Shown piece by piece: positions 1 to 4,912 of a DNA stretch of 6,099 bases. The stretch is from an uncultured Ilumatobacter sp. GTDB taxonomy: Bacteria; Actinomycetota; Acidimicrobiia; Acidimicrobiales; Ilumatobacteraceae. The translations under genes and the position numbers were made by a program. Each line of letters starts with the position of its first letter. The first letter of the stretch is position 1. The stretch spans positions 1 through 6,099 of the forward strand of contig CALICC010000290.1 in NCBI GenBank assembly GCA_938049325.1, in the 5' to 3' direction. Under the pieces are notes generated by a model. The model was not told the DNA's origin. It saw only the letters and a list, made by a program, of their open reading frames with translations, and did no database searches.

Positions 1-835
1 TGTCAGCGCACTTGTGCTTGATGGCCTGGAACGAGCCGATCGGGCGACCGAACTGGACGCGCACCTTGGCGTACTCGACGGACATGTCGAGGCACATCTG
101 GGCGCCACCGACCTGCTCGGCGGCGAGGGCCACGGCGGCGAGGTCGAGGACGGTGCTGAGGACGTCCCAGCCGCCACCATCGGTGCCGATCAGCTTGGCC
201 GGGGTGCCGCTGAACTCGAGCTTGGCCTGCTTGCGGGTCTGGTCCATGGTGGACAGCGCCGTGCGGGTGAGGCCCGAGGCGTCGCCTTCAACGGCGTACA
301 GGCTGGTGCCGGCGCCCGACTTGGCGGCCACGATGATGAGGCCGGCAACGTGGCCGTCGATCACGAACGACTTCGTGCCGCTGAGCGTGACATCGCTTCC
401 CGAGCCCGATGCTTCCATCGTGATACCCGACTCGTCCCACTTGCCCGAAGGCTCGACGTAGGCCACCGTGGCGATGGTTTCGCCCGATGCGATCCCCGGG
501 AGGTGCGCCGCCTTGGCTGCGTCGTCACCCGAGTGGATGAGCGTCTGTGCTGCCAGCACCGCGGTTGAGAAGAACGGTGCGCACAGGAGCGCACGGCCCA
601 TCTCCTCGAGCACGATGCCGAGCTCGACGAAGCTGTAGCCGGAGCCGCCGAATTCTTCGGGGATCGCGAGGCCCTGGAGGCCCATTTGCTCGCCCATCTG
701 TTGCCAGACGGCGTCGTCGTAACCCTTTTCGGTCTCCATTTGCTCGCGCACGGACTCCTCGGAGGACTTGGCCTCGAGGAAGGCTCGGACGGTGCTGCGC
801 AATTCTTATTGTTCTTCGGTGAAGGCAAAGTTCAT
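1..835 (-). CDS. Acyl-CoA dehydrogenase (FadE-like), C-terminus beyond the window, in-frame TAA at codon 10
   Basis: Acyl-CoA dehydrogenases are cytoplasmic FAD enzymes that oxidise the alpha-beta bond of acyl-CoA thioesters in fatty-acid or sterol side-chain breakdown. Read leftward from ATG 835-833, the frame gives MNFAFTEEQ, then TAA, then ELRSTVRAFLEAK. It continues without another stop for 278 codons to the left edge. Family signatures in order are GLAIPEEFGGSGYSFVELG, EEMGRALLCAPFFSTAVLA, a mid beta-domain, and the classic QFGRPIGSFQAIKHK near the edge. Usual length is about 380 residues, so roughly 100 are outside, including the region of the catalytic Glu. The N-terminal part resembles actinobacterial FadE proteins of heteromeric type, which is an inference. 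The TAA interrupts the family's normal first helix, where a Glu would be expected. If translated at all, restart could use the TTG at 802-800 or a later codon. Family call is firm; integrity is doubtful. Confidence 0.92.
806..808 (-). other. Premature TAA stop in the acyl-CoA dehydrogenase frame
   Basis: On the minus strand the codons run GAA GAA CAA TAA GAA TTG. The residues on both sides (FTEEQ and ELRSTVRAFL) match the usual acyl-CoA dehydrogenase start, in which Glu normally follows Gln. One base change, GAA to TAA, explains the stop. No frameshift is involved, because both sides are in the same frame. It may be a true nonsense mutation, a strain polymorphism or a base-call error. A TTG lies only 3 nt after the stop and could allow re-initiation. 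Confidence 0.85.
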
Positions 836-878
836 GGAGCACATCTTGGCCCACTTGCATGGACAACCCAAATCTGCT

Positions 879-898
879 TGTGTACACATGTGGACACA
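879..898. promoter_or_regulatory. Candidate toxin-antitoxin operator, 20-bp palindrome over the antitoxin start
   Basis: TGTGTACACATGTGGACACA is an inverted repeat with nine of ten base pairs matched; the exception is 884/893. It can also be read as two abutting 10-bp sites, TGTGTACACA (itself a perfect palindrome) and TGTGGACACA. It covers the GTG start of the antitoxin (890-892) and lies in the 54-bp spacer between two divergent genes. Phd/YefM antitoxins, alone or with toxin, usually bind palindromes at their own promoter, so autoregulation is the natural reading. The role is inferred from structure and position. Confidence 0.6.
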
Positions 899-1165
899 CT
901 TTCGACCGGTATTCGCGAGCTCCGTGCCAACCTCCCTGACGTCGTGCGACGCGCCGGCGCCGGCGAGCGCACCGTCATCACCAACGGCGGGCGACCCGTC
1001 GCACAGCTCGGTCCGCTCGACGCCGACGCACCCGACCTCGAGCGCCTCATCGGCTCGGGTGGCGTGATTCCACCGCGGCGCACCAGCACCTGGCGCGCTC
1101 CGGCACCGGTCACCGTGTTCGCAGGCGTCCGTATCGACCAAGTGCTGCGCGAGCTCCGCGGATGA
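890..1165 (+). CDS. Type II toxin-antitoxin antitoxin, Phd/YefM family
   Basis: This 91-residue protein starts (V/M)DTLSTGIRELRANLPDVVRR and continues GERTVITNGGRPVAQLGPL. That is the Phd/YefM fold pattern: an N-terminal beta-alpha DNA-binding module (about residues 1-55) whose strand carries the ITNGGRPVAQL motif. The C-terminal 35 residues are Pro/Arg-rich and end in DQVLRELRG, which would be the toxin-binding tail. Length is usual for the family. It should neutralise the PIN nuclease downstream and repress its own promoter. I chose GTG 890 because the family motif begins four residues later; TTG 878 is an alternative. No Shine-Dalgarno is visible before either, so a leaderless or very short-leader transcript is possible. 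The stop TGA (1163-1165) overlaps an ATG at 1162. Family call is confident; the exact start is less so. Confidence 0.87.
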   Translation: MDTLSTGIRELRANLPDVVRRAGAGERTVITNGGRPVAQLGPLDADAPDLERLIGSGGVIPPRRTSTWRAPAPVTVFAGVRIDQVLRELRG

Positions 1166-1326
1166 GCGCACTCCCAACCACCGTTCTGGTCCACATCCGC
1201 CTCGGTTTCCGACGCGGATGTGGACCAGAACGCGACACGAGCGACCGACGATTCTGCGTACCAGAACCGGAACGTGGACCAGAACCGGAGATGCACAGCC
1301 GCTGGATCGGAGCGAGAACCTCGTGA
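1162..1326 (+). CDS. Possible small ORF (54 aa) bridging antitoxin and toxin
   Basis: ATG 1162 overlaps the antitoxin stop as ATGA, and its own stop TGA (1324-1326) overlaps the toxin start as GTGA. The frame is open for 54 codons. It begins MSALPTTVLVHIRLGFRRG and contains the repeats PEPERGPEPE, produced by an 18-bp DNA repeat. Two Cys residues (20 and 32) and many Arg occur; I recognise no domain. Stop-start overlaps at both ends suggest translational coupling, so that ribosomes leaving the antitoxin gene would pass through to the toxin. Against a real protein, about 22 of 54 codons end in A or T, clearly more than in the neighbours, and the DNA is dominated by an inverted repeat. It may be a leader-like coupling ORF, or chance. 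Confidence 0.35.
   Translation: MSALPTTVLVHIRLGFRRGCGPERDTSDRRFCVPEPERGPEPEMHSRWIGARTS
1182..1232. repeat. 19-bp perfect inverted repeat in the toxin-antitoxin gap
   Basis: The left arm 1182-1200 (CGTTCTGGTCCACATCCGC) is exactly complementary to the right arm 1214-1232, with a 13-nt spacer. As RNA it would form a strong hairpin. No run of T follows the right arm (the next bases are CGACACGAGCG), so it is not a standard intrinsic terminator. It lies between antitoxin and toxin genes, where it could reduce toxin expression, serve as an RNA-processing site, or bind a protein. The arms contain ATGTGGAC, which also occurs in the operator at 888-895. Confidence 0.85.
1260..1289 (+). repeat. 18-bp-period direct repeat (ACCAGAACCGGA)
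   Basis: The 12-mer ACCAGAACCGGA occurs at 1260-1271 and 1278-1289. Its first eight bases, ACCAGAAC, also occur at 1224-1231 in the right arm of the inverted repeat, and in reverse complement in the left arm. Spacings are 36 and 18 bp, so the copies are in register. The toxin's Shine-Dalgarno follows about 20 bp later. It may be a remnant of a dispersed repeat element or a set of protein-binding sites; the sequence alone does not decide. Confidence 0.75.
1309..1312 (+). promoter_or_regulatory. Ribosome binding site of the PIN toxin
   Basis: GGAG lies 10 nt before the GTG at 1323. It supports that start over the in-frame ATG at 1218, which would add 35 residues encoded by repeat DNA that are not part of a PIN domain. 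Confidence 0.6.
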
Positions 1327-1727
1327 CGGTCGTACTCGACACCTCGGCCCTGCTTGCCATTGCCGTCGACGGACGCCAGCGTTCCACCGTGGTCGCAGCA
1401 CTCGCCGACAACGACGTGTGGGCGGCGTCGGCCATGGCGTTGACCGAGGCACTCCCTGCCATCGACCGGCTGGTCGACGAGCCGATCCTGCGACTCGACC
1501 TCGAAGACGCAGTGCGCCTGGTGTGGGATCACCTGCACGTCGTGCCGGTCGATCAGCGTTGCCTCGACGGCGCGGCGTCGCTCGCGCGCTCTCAGCCGGT
1601 TCGGCTCAGCGACGCCATCCACTTCGCCGCAGCACTGCGACTTCCGGCGCCAATTCGATTCGTGACGTTCGACCCGACCCACATCGGCGTGGCGATGGGC
1701 CTCGGCTTCGACGTGATCAGTACGTGA
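1323..1727 (+). CDS. vapC: PIN-domain ribonuclease toxin (VapC-like)
   Basis: The protein has 134 residues, the usual length for a single-domain VapC toxin. These are Mg/Mn-dependent ribonucleases that cut tRNA or rRNA and stop growth unless bound by their antitoxin. All four PIN acidic positions are visible: D6 in VVLDTSALLA, E42 in ALTEALPAI, D97 in RLSDAIHFAAAL, and D117 in FVTFDP. The enzyme therefore looks intact. GTG 1323 was chosen because the PIN core starts immediately (V-T-V-V-L-D) and GGAG sits 10 nt upstream. The partner is the Phd/YefM antitoxin 157 bp upstream. Such pairs normally overlap or nearly touch, and the gap here is filled by an inverted repeat and a small ORF. The stop is 4 bp from the end of the convergent pyruvate-kinase-like gene. 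Expression probably depends on the antitoxin promoter and its operator. Confidence 0.9.
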   Translation: MTVVLDTSALLAIAVDGRQRSTVVAALADNDVWAASAMALTEALPAIDRLVDEPILRLDLEDAVRLVWDHLHVVPVDQRCLDGAASLARSQPVRLSDAIHFAAALRLPAPIRFVTFDPTHIGVAMGLGFDVIST

Positions 1728-1731
1728 CCCG

Positions 1732-3162
1732 TCAGGGAACGCGGACGAGGCGGAAGGTATCGGTCGCTCGGGCGCTCTCCGAGATGCCGGCAACGACGCC
1801 GACGAGGTCACCGGCGGCCACATGGCCGCTGCGCTTCGAAAGGTTCAGCGCTACACGCACTCGCACGAGGTAGTCGCTCGGCGCACCTTCGAGATGAAGC
1901 GGGGTGACACCCCAACTCGACGCGAGCTGACGAACCGTCCGTTCGTTGGAGCTGAATCCGAGAATCTTCGCGCTGGGCCGGAACCGCGCCATCGACCGCA
2001 CGGTGAAGCCACTCTCCGACACGCAGATGATCGCCGTGAGGTGCATTGCTTCGGCTGCCTGAGCAGCGGCGATCGTGAGCGCATCGGTGATCGCCGTGGC
2101 GTTGCTTTCGTGTCCCGCCATGCGGAGTTGAGCAACCTGCTCGCCCCATTCATGATGGTCGAATCGGTCATCAGCGGTTTCGGCGATCTTGGCCATGGTC
2201 CGAACGACCTCGGCAGGGTGGTCGCCGATCGCTGTCTCAGCGGAGAGCATCACGCCCGAGGTTCCGTCGAACACGGCGTTGACGATGTCGGTCGCCTCGG
2301 CGCGAGTCGGTGACGGTGCGGTCACCATCGAGTCGAGCATCTGCCCGGCGGTGATCACCGGCAGGCCACCGGCGATGCAGTCGCGGGTCACCTGCTTCTG
2401 CAAGTGCGGGAGTTCCTCGAGCGGCGTTTCCTGGCCGAGTCCGGTCCGAGCGACCAGGATGCCCGAGGCTTCCTCGATGATCCCGGCCAGTTCGCCGACC
2501 GCCTCCATCGTTTCGACCTTGGCGACCAGCATCGGACCATGCGGATGAGGCTCGAGCCCGAGATCTCGTAGATCGTCGCCGCAGTTGACGCTCACCGCGA
2601 TGATGTCGGGCTCTTCGCCGGCGAACGCTTCGCACAGCTCGCGGTCGGTGTTCGACACCGGGCGCCCCTCGACTGCGCCGAATGGCACGTACACACCGGC
2701 GCGGCCACTCAGGCGCCCGCCCGACTCAATGCGAGCCACAAGCGCATCATTGCTCGCCGACTCGATCACGACGACGACCGTCCCACCGGCAAATGTGATG
2801 CGATCGCCGACCTTGCAGTCCTCCAAGAGATGGGAGTAATCGATGTTGATTCGCTCGGCGGTGCTCGGCTCGCTGCCGACACCGAGAACGACGGTGTTGC
2901 CATCGGCGAGCTCGAGGCCGGCCCGATCAACCTGACCGATGCGAATCTTCCCGCCGGGAAGGTCGACCATCGTGGCGACGTTGACGCCGAGATCTGCAGC
3001 AACGCTGCGGACTCTCCGGTGCCGTGCGATGGCTTCATCGAGTGGGGTATGAGCGAGCGAGATACGCGCGACGTCCATCCCGGCGCGCATCATGTCGGCG
3101 AGTGTTTCTGCGTCCTCGCTCGATGGTCCGATGGTTGCGACGATCTTTGTACGGCGTGCCAC
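1732..3162 (-). CDS. pyk: Pyruvate kinase family protein with altered active site
   Basis: Pyruvate kinase transfers phosphate from phosphoenolpyruvate to ADP in the last step of glycolysis. This 476-residue protein has the full family length and order: TKIVATIGPSS at residues 5-15, B-domain (about 68-165), the barrel with TRAEATDIVNAVFDGTSGVM and LSAETAIGDHP, and a C-terminal domain ending TDTFRLVRV. Several active-site residues differ. By E. coli PykF reference, R32, D66, K220 and E222 are kept (here R33, D67, K215, E217). N34 and S36 become S35 and A37, T67 becomes L68, the metal ligand D246 in RGDLG becomes G241 in RTGLG, and T278 in ATQM becomes G273. Normal pyruvate kinase activity is therefore doubtful. 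Start choice: GTG 3162 begins next to the conserved core. GTG 3192 is possible. GTG 3243 would overlap the divergent hydrolase gene. No clear Shine-Dalgarno precedes 3162. Family is certain, function is not. Confidence 0.88.
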   Translation of the reverse strand: MARRTKIVATIGPSSEDAETLADMMRAGMDVARISLAHTPLDEAIARHRRVRSVAADLGVNVATMVDLPGGKIRIGQVDRAGLELADGNTVVLGVGSEPSTAERINIDYSHLLEDCKVGDRITFAGGTVVVVIESASNDALVARIESGGRLSGRAGVYVPFGAVEGRPVSNTDRELCEAFAGEEPDIIAVSVNCGDDLRDLGLEPHPHGPMLVAKVETMEAVGELAGIIEEASGILVARTGLGQETPLEELPHLQKQVTRDCIAGGLPVITAGQMLDSMVTAPSPTRAEATDIVNAVFDGTSGVMLSAETAIGDHPAEVVRTMAKIAETADDRFDHHEWGEQVAQLRMAGHESNATAITDALTIAAAQAAEAMHLTAIICVSESGFTVRSMARFRPSAKILGFSSNERTVRQLASSWGVTPLHLEGAPSDYLVRVRVALNLSKRSGHVAAGDLVGVVAGISESARATDTFRLVRVP

Positions 3163-3195
3163 GAAACGAACGGTATCGAGCGGAACCAGCACCCC

Positions 3196-3209
3196 GCCAC
3201 GATCGTGGC
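3196..3209. promoter_or_regulatory. 14-bp perfect palindrome between divergent genes
   Basis: GCCACGATCGTGGC is its own reverse complement. It lies in the 58-bp spacer between the pyruvate-kinase-like gene (minus) and the hydrolase operon (plus), 11 nt before the hydrolase ATG. The position would suit a regulator acting on one or both promoters. No convincing -10/-35 pair was found, and 14-bp palindromes can arise by chance in GC-rich DNA. Confidence 0.35.
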
Positions 3210-3220
3210 AGAATCGTTCG

Positions 3221-3850
3221 ATGACCGCTCCCCCGTCGAACACGCTGCACTGGTCGAATGCCGACGCCGAGGTCCACCGCGTCGTCGTGGGCCCCTATGA
3301 GAACAACGTGTTCGTCGTCAGGTGCAAGCGCAGCGGCGAGGCCATCCTGATCGACGCGGCGAACGAGCACGAAATGTTGCTCGAGCTGTGCCAGTCGCTC
3401 GGCGTCACGCGCGTGCTCGAGACGCACGGTCACTGGGATCACATTCAGGCGGTGCCCGCCATGCGCGAAGCCGGCTACGAGGTCGCCGTCACGAAACTCG
3501 ACGCACCCAAGCTCGACGAGGTCGGCTACGACGTCTTCCTCGACGACACCGAGGTGATCGAGTTCGGCAAGCTCCGGATGAATGCGATCCACAATCCAGG
3601 CCACACGCCTGGGTCGATCTCGTTCGAACTCGCAGGCACCCCGCTGCTGTTCACCGGCGACACACTGTTCCCCGGCGGGCCTGGCAACACGAGTTTCGAC
3701 GACGCCGACTTCGACACGATCATCCGGTCGATCACCGACCGCTTGTTCACGTTTCCCGACGACACGATCATCCTCCCCGGCCACGGCCTGGACTCGACGA
3801 TCGGCACCGAACGCCCGCATCTCGAAGAATGGATCGAGCGCGGCTGGTGA
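3221..3850 (+). CDS. MBL-fold metallo-hydrolase (glyoxalase II-like)
   Basis: The 209-residue protein is a single metallo-beta-lactamase-fold hydrolase with a complete dinuclear metal site: H69, H71, D73 and H74 in THGHWDH, then H128 in NPGHTPGS, D147 in FTGDTLFPGG, and H188 in LPGHG. The HTPGS and GDTLF spacing is typical of the glyoxalase II / persulfide-dioxygenase-like branch, which hydrolyses thioesters or related substrates. The substrate cannot be read from the sequence; a mycothiol-linked role would be plausible in an actinobacterium. There is no signal peptide, so it is probably cytoplasmic. ATG 3221 leaves about 20 residues before the core strand VVVGPYENNVFVV, which is normal; no strong Shine-Dalgarno is present. 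It is the first gene of a three-gene operon, and its TGA overlaps the next start as GTGA. Confidence 0.9.
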   Translation: MTAPPSNTLHWSNADAEVHRVVVGPYENNVFVVRCKRSGEAILIDAANEHEMLLELCQSLGVTRVLETHGHWDHIQAVPAMREAGYEVAVTKLDAPKLDEVGYDVFLDDTEVIEFGKLRMNAIHNPGHTPGSISFELAGTPLLFTGDTLFPGGPGNTSFDDADFDTIIRSITDRLFTFPDDTIILPGHGLDSTIGTERPHLEEWIERGW

Positions 3851-4212
3851 GATATGACGAGCGCCCGGTCGACGACACGCCGGTGCACACCGCCGACCTA
3901 CCTCCGACCCCGATCCGCGACCGGAACATCCCGGCAACGGCGTGGGTCGAGGCACCGAGCTCGCTCCTGAAACTCGGTTCCGATCTTCCCGACGCGCCGG
4001 TGGCCGAGTACAAGCGGCGCATCGGTCCGTGGATCCTCTGGCGTGCCGGCCCTGCAAAGCGAGGCGACGCTCGATATTGGGTCCAGCACGATGCGACCGG
4101 TGCCGAATACACGTTGCGGCTATACCCCGACGGCAGCGCCGAGGGCGTCGGGCCGAGCGGAACGACACACGACCGATTTCGCGCCTGGAAGGAAGATCTT
4201 CGAGATGCGTAG
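3847..4212 (+). CDS. Hypothetical protein, 121 aa
   Basis: The protein starts at GTG 3847, which overlaps the hydrolase stop (GTGA), and ends in a TAG that overlaps the next gene by 8 bp, so translation is probably coupled on both sides. It is soluble, with no signal peptide or membrane segment. The first 50 residues are Pro/Asp-rich (DDTPVHTADLPPTPIRDRN) and probably extended. The second half looks folded, with YKRRIGPWILWRAGP, ARYWVQHDATGAEYTLRLYPDG and a charged C-terminal helix DRFRAWKEDLRDA. The aromatic beta-strand pattern suggests a small beta-rich domain. I do not recognise the family and assign no function. The long open frame upstream in the same phase (from 3322) is antisense to nothing but overlaps the hydrolase, so the GTG overlap start is preferred. 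Confidence 0.75.
   Translation: MRYDERPVDDTPVHTADLPPTPIRDRNIPATAWVEAPSSLLKLGSDLPDAPVAEYKRRIGPWILWRAGPAKRGDARYWVQHDATGAEYTLRLYPDGSAEGVGPSGTTHDRFRAWKEDLRDA
4187..4196 (+). promoter_or_regulatory. Strong ribosome binding site of the lipoprotein gene
   Basis: GGAAGGAAGA ends 8 nt before ATG 4205 and fixes that start. It lies inside the coding end of the preceding gene. The adjoining GAAGATCTTC (4192-4201) is a 10-bp palindrome, too short to form a convincing hairpin. Confidence 0.7.
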
Positions 4213-4891
4213 CAACAACGCTCGGTTGTACGGGCGCGCTCGATCCGACGGTCGCGGGCACGTATCTTCCCCTCACGCTGTCGCGTCGATTCTGCTCGTC
4301 GCTCTGATGGTCGCGTGCGGTTCCGATCCCAAACCGTTCGAGACCGACGCGTTCGCCGACGAGATCGACGAGATTCTCGACGACGAACTGAGCGACGAGA
4401 TCTCCGAGGCCGAGATCAGATGCCCGATCGACGATTGGCAGGACATCGTCGAAGACTCGTTCGAGCAGCTCAGCGATGAGGATCTCGTCCGTGACGCCCT
4501 GCGCACCAACGACACGTCGGCGGCGTTCGAGTTCGATGGTGGGGACTACCTCGATTGCTCGTTTTTCGATGCCGACGAGTCGCTCGGTGCAGGCCTCTTC
4601 TTCTTGGAAGCTCCGCGCGACGCCGACGACTACGCCGAGGAGTTCGCAGGCGACGACGCACGGGTCGACATCGACGAGACCAACGAGTACCGAGGTGGAC
4701 GATTCCGCCACGTGTGCGTCGAGTTTTCCGACGACGACATCACGCCGTACTGCCAAGTCGAGTGGTTGAACGACGACGTCCTCATCGGCCTGTACATCTT
4801 CGGCGAGGACGCCGACCGCATCGACACCGAGCTGCTCGAAACCGGGTTCCGTCCACAGCTCGATGCCGTGATGGCGCAGTTCACAACCTGA
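4205..4891 (+). CDS. Secreted acidic lipoprotein of unknown function
   Basis: The 228-residue protein begins with a basic n-region (about residues 1-24, several Arg), a hydrophobic stretch VASILLVALMVA, and Cys38 in a lipobox-like MVAC. It should be lipid-anchored on the outer face of the cytoplasmic membrane. The mature part (191 residues) is extremely acidic: about 58 Asp/Glu, close to 30 percent, against about a dozen basic residues. Examples are DEIDEILDDELSDEISEAE near the start and FSDDDITPY. Four further Cys residues, in RCPIDDW, LDCSFF, HVCVEF and PYCQVEW, could form two disulfides and suggest one compact domain. The start is supported by a strong Shine-Dalgarno. It overlaps the upstream gene by 8 bp and is the last gene of the operon. 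The acidity could reflect a saline habitat or cation binding. I do not recognise the domain. Confidence 0.82.
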   Translation: MRSNNARLYGRARSDGRGHVSSPHAVASILLVALMVACGSDPKPFETDAFADEIDEILDDELSDEISEAEIRCPIDDWQDIVEDSFEQLSDEDLVRDALRTNDTSAAFEFDGGDYLDCSFFDADESLGAGLFFLEAPRDADDYAEEFAGDDARVDIDETNEYRGGRFRHVCVEFSDDDITPYCQVEWLNDDVLIGLYIFGEDADRIDTELLETGFRPQLDAVMAQFTT

Positions 4892-4912
4892 CCCCGCCGC
4901 GCCCCACCCGCA

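Noticed and set aside
1182..1232. Intrinsic terminator between antitoxin and toxin
   Set aside because: The stem is strong, but no T-run follows it, and termination here would uncouple the toxin from its promoter.
1218..1322. Toxin start at ATG 1218 with a 35-residue extension
   Set aside because: The extension is encoded by the repeat DNA, is Arg/Thr-rich, and is not part of PIN proteins. GTG 1323 has GGAG 10 nt upstream.
806..1462. Minus-strand open frame covering the antitoxin and ending in MNFAFTEEQ
   Set aside because: Only its last nine residues are meaningful, and they belong to the acyl-CoA dehydrogenase. The rest is antisense to the antitoxin.
1110..1823. Minus-strand open frame of 237 codons opposite the PIN toxin
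   Set aside because: The toxin on the plus strand has all four catalytic acidic residues and a ribosome binding site. The antisense product has no recognisable domain.
3163..3243. Pyruvate-kinase-like start at GTG 3243
   Set aside because: It would overlap the start of the divergent hydrolase gene and add 27 residues before the conserved TKIVATIGPSS core.
4192..4201. Hairpin GAAGATCTTC hiding the lipoprotein ribosome binding site
   Set aside because: A 10-bp palindrome with no loop space cannot form a stable stem, so it is probably chance.
3035..4756. Long open frame (573 codons) on the minus strand opposite the hydrolase operon
   Set aside because: The plus-strand frames carry clear metallo-hydrolase motifs, a lipobox and a Shine-Dalgarno. 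The antisense frame is Arg/Val/Glu-rich without any domain, as expected for a shadow in GC-rich DNA.
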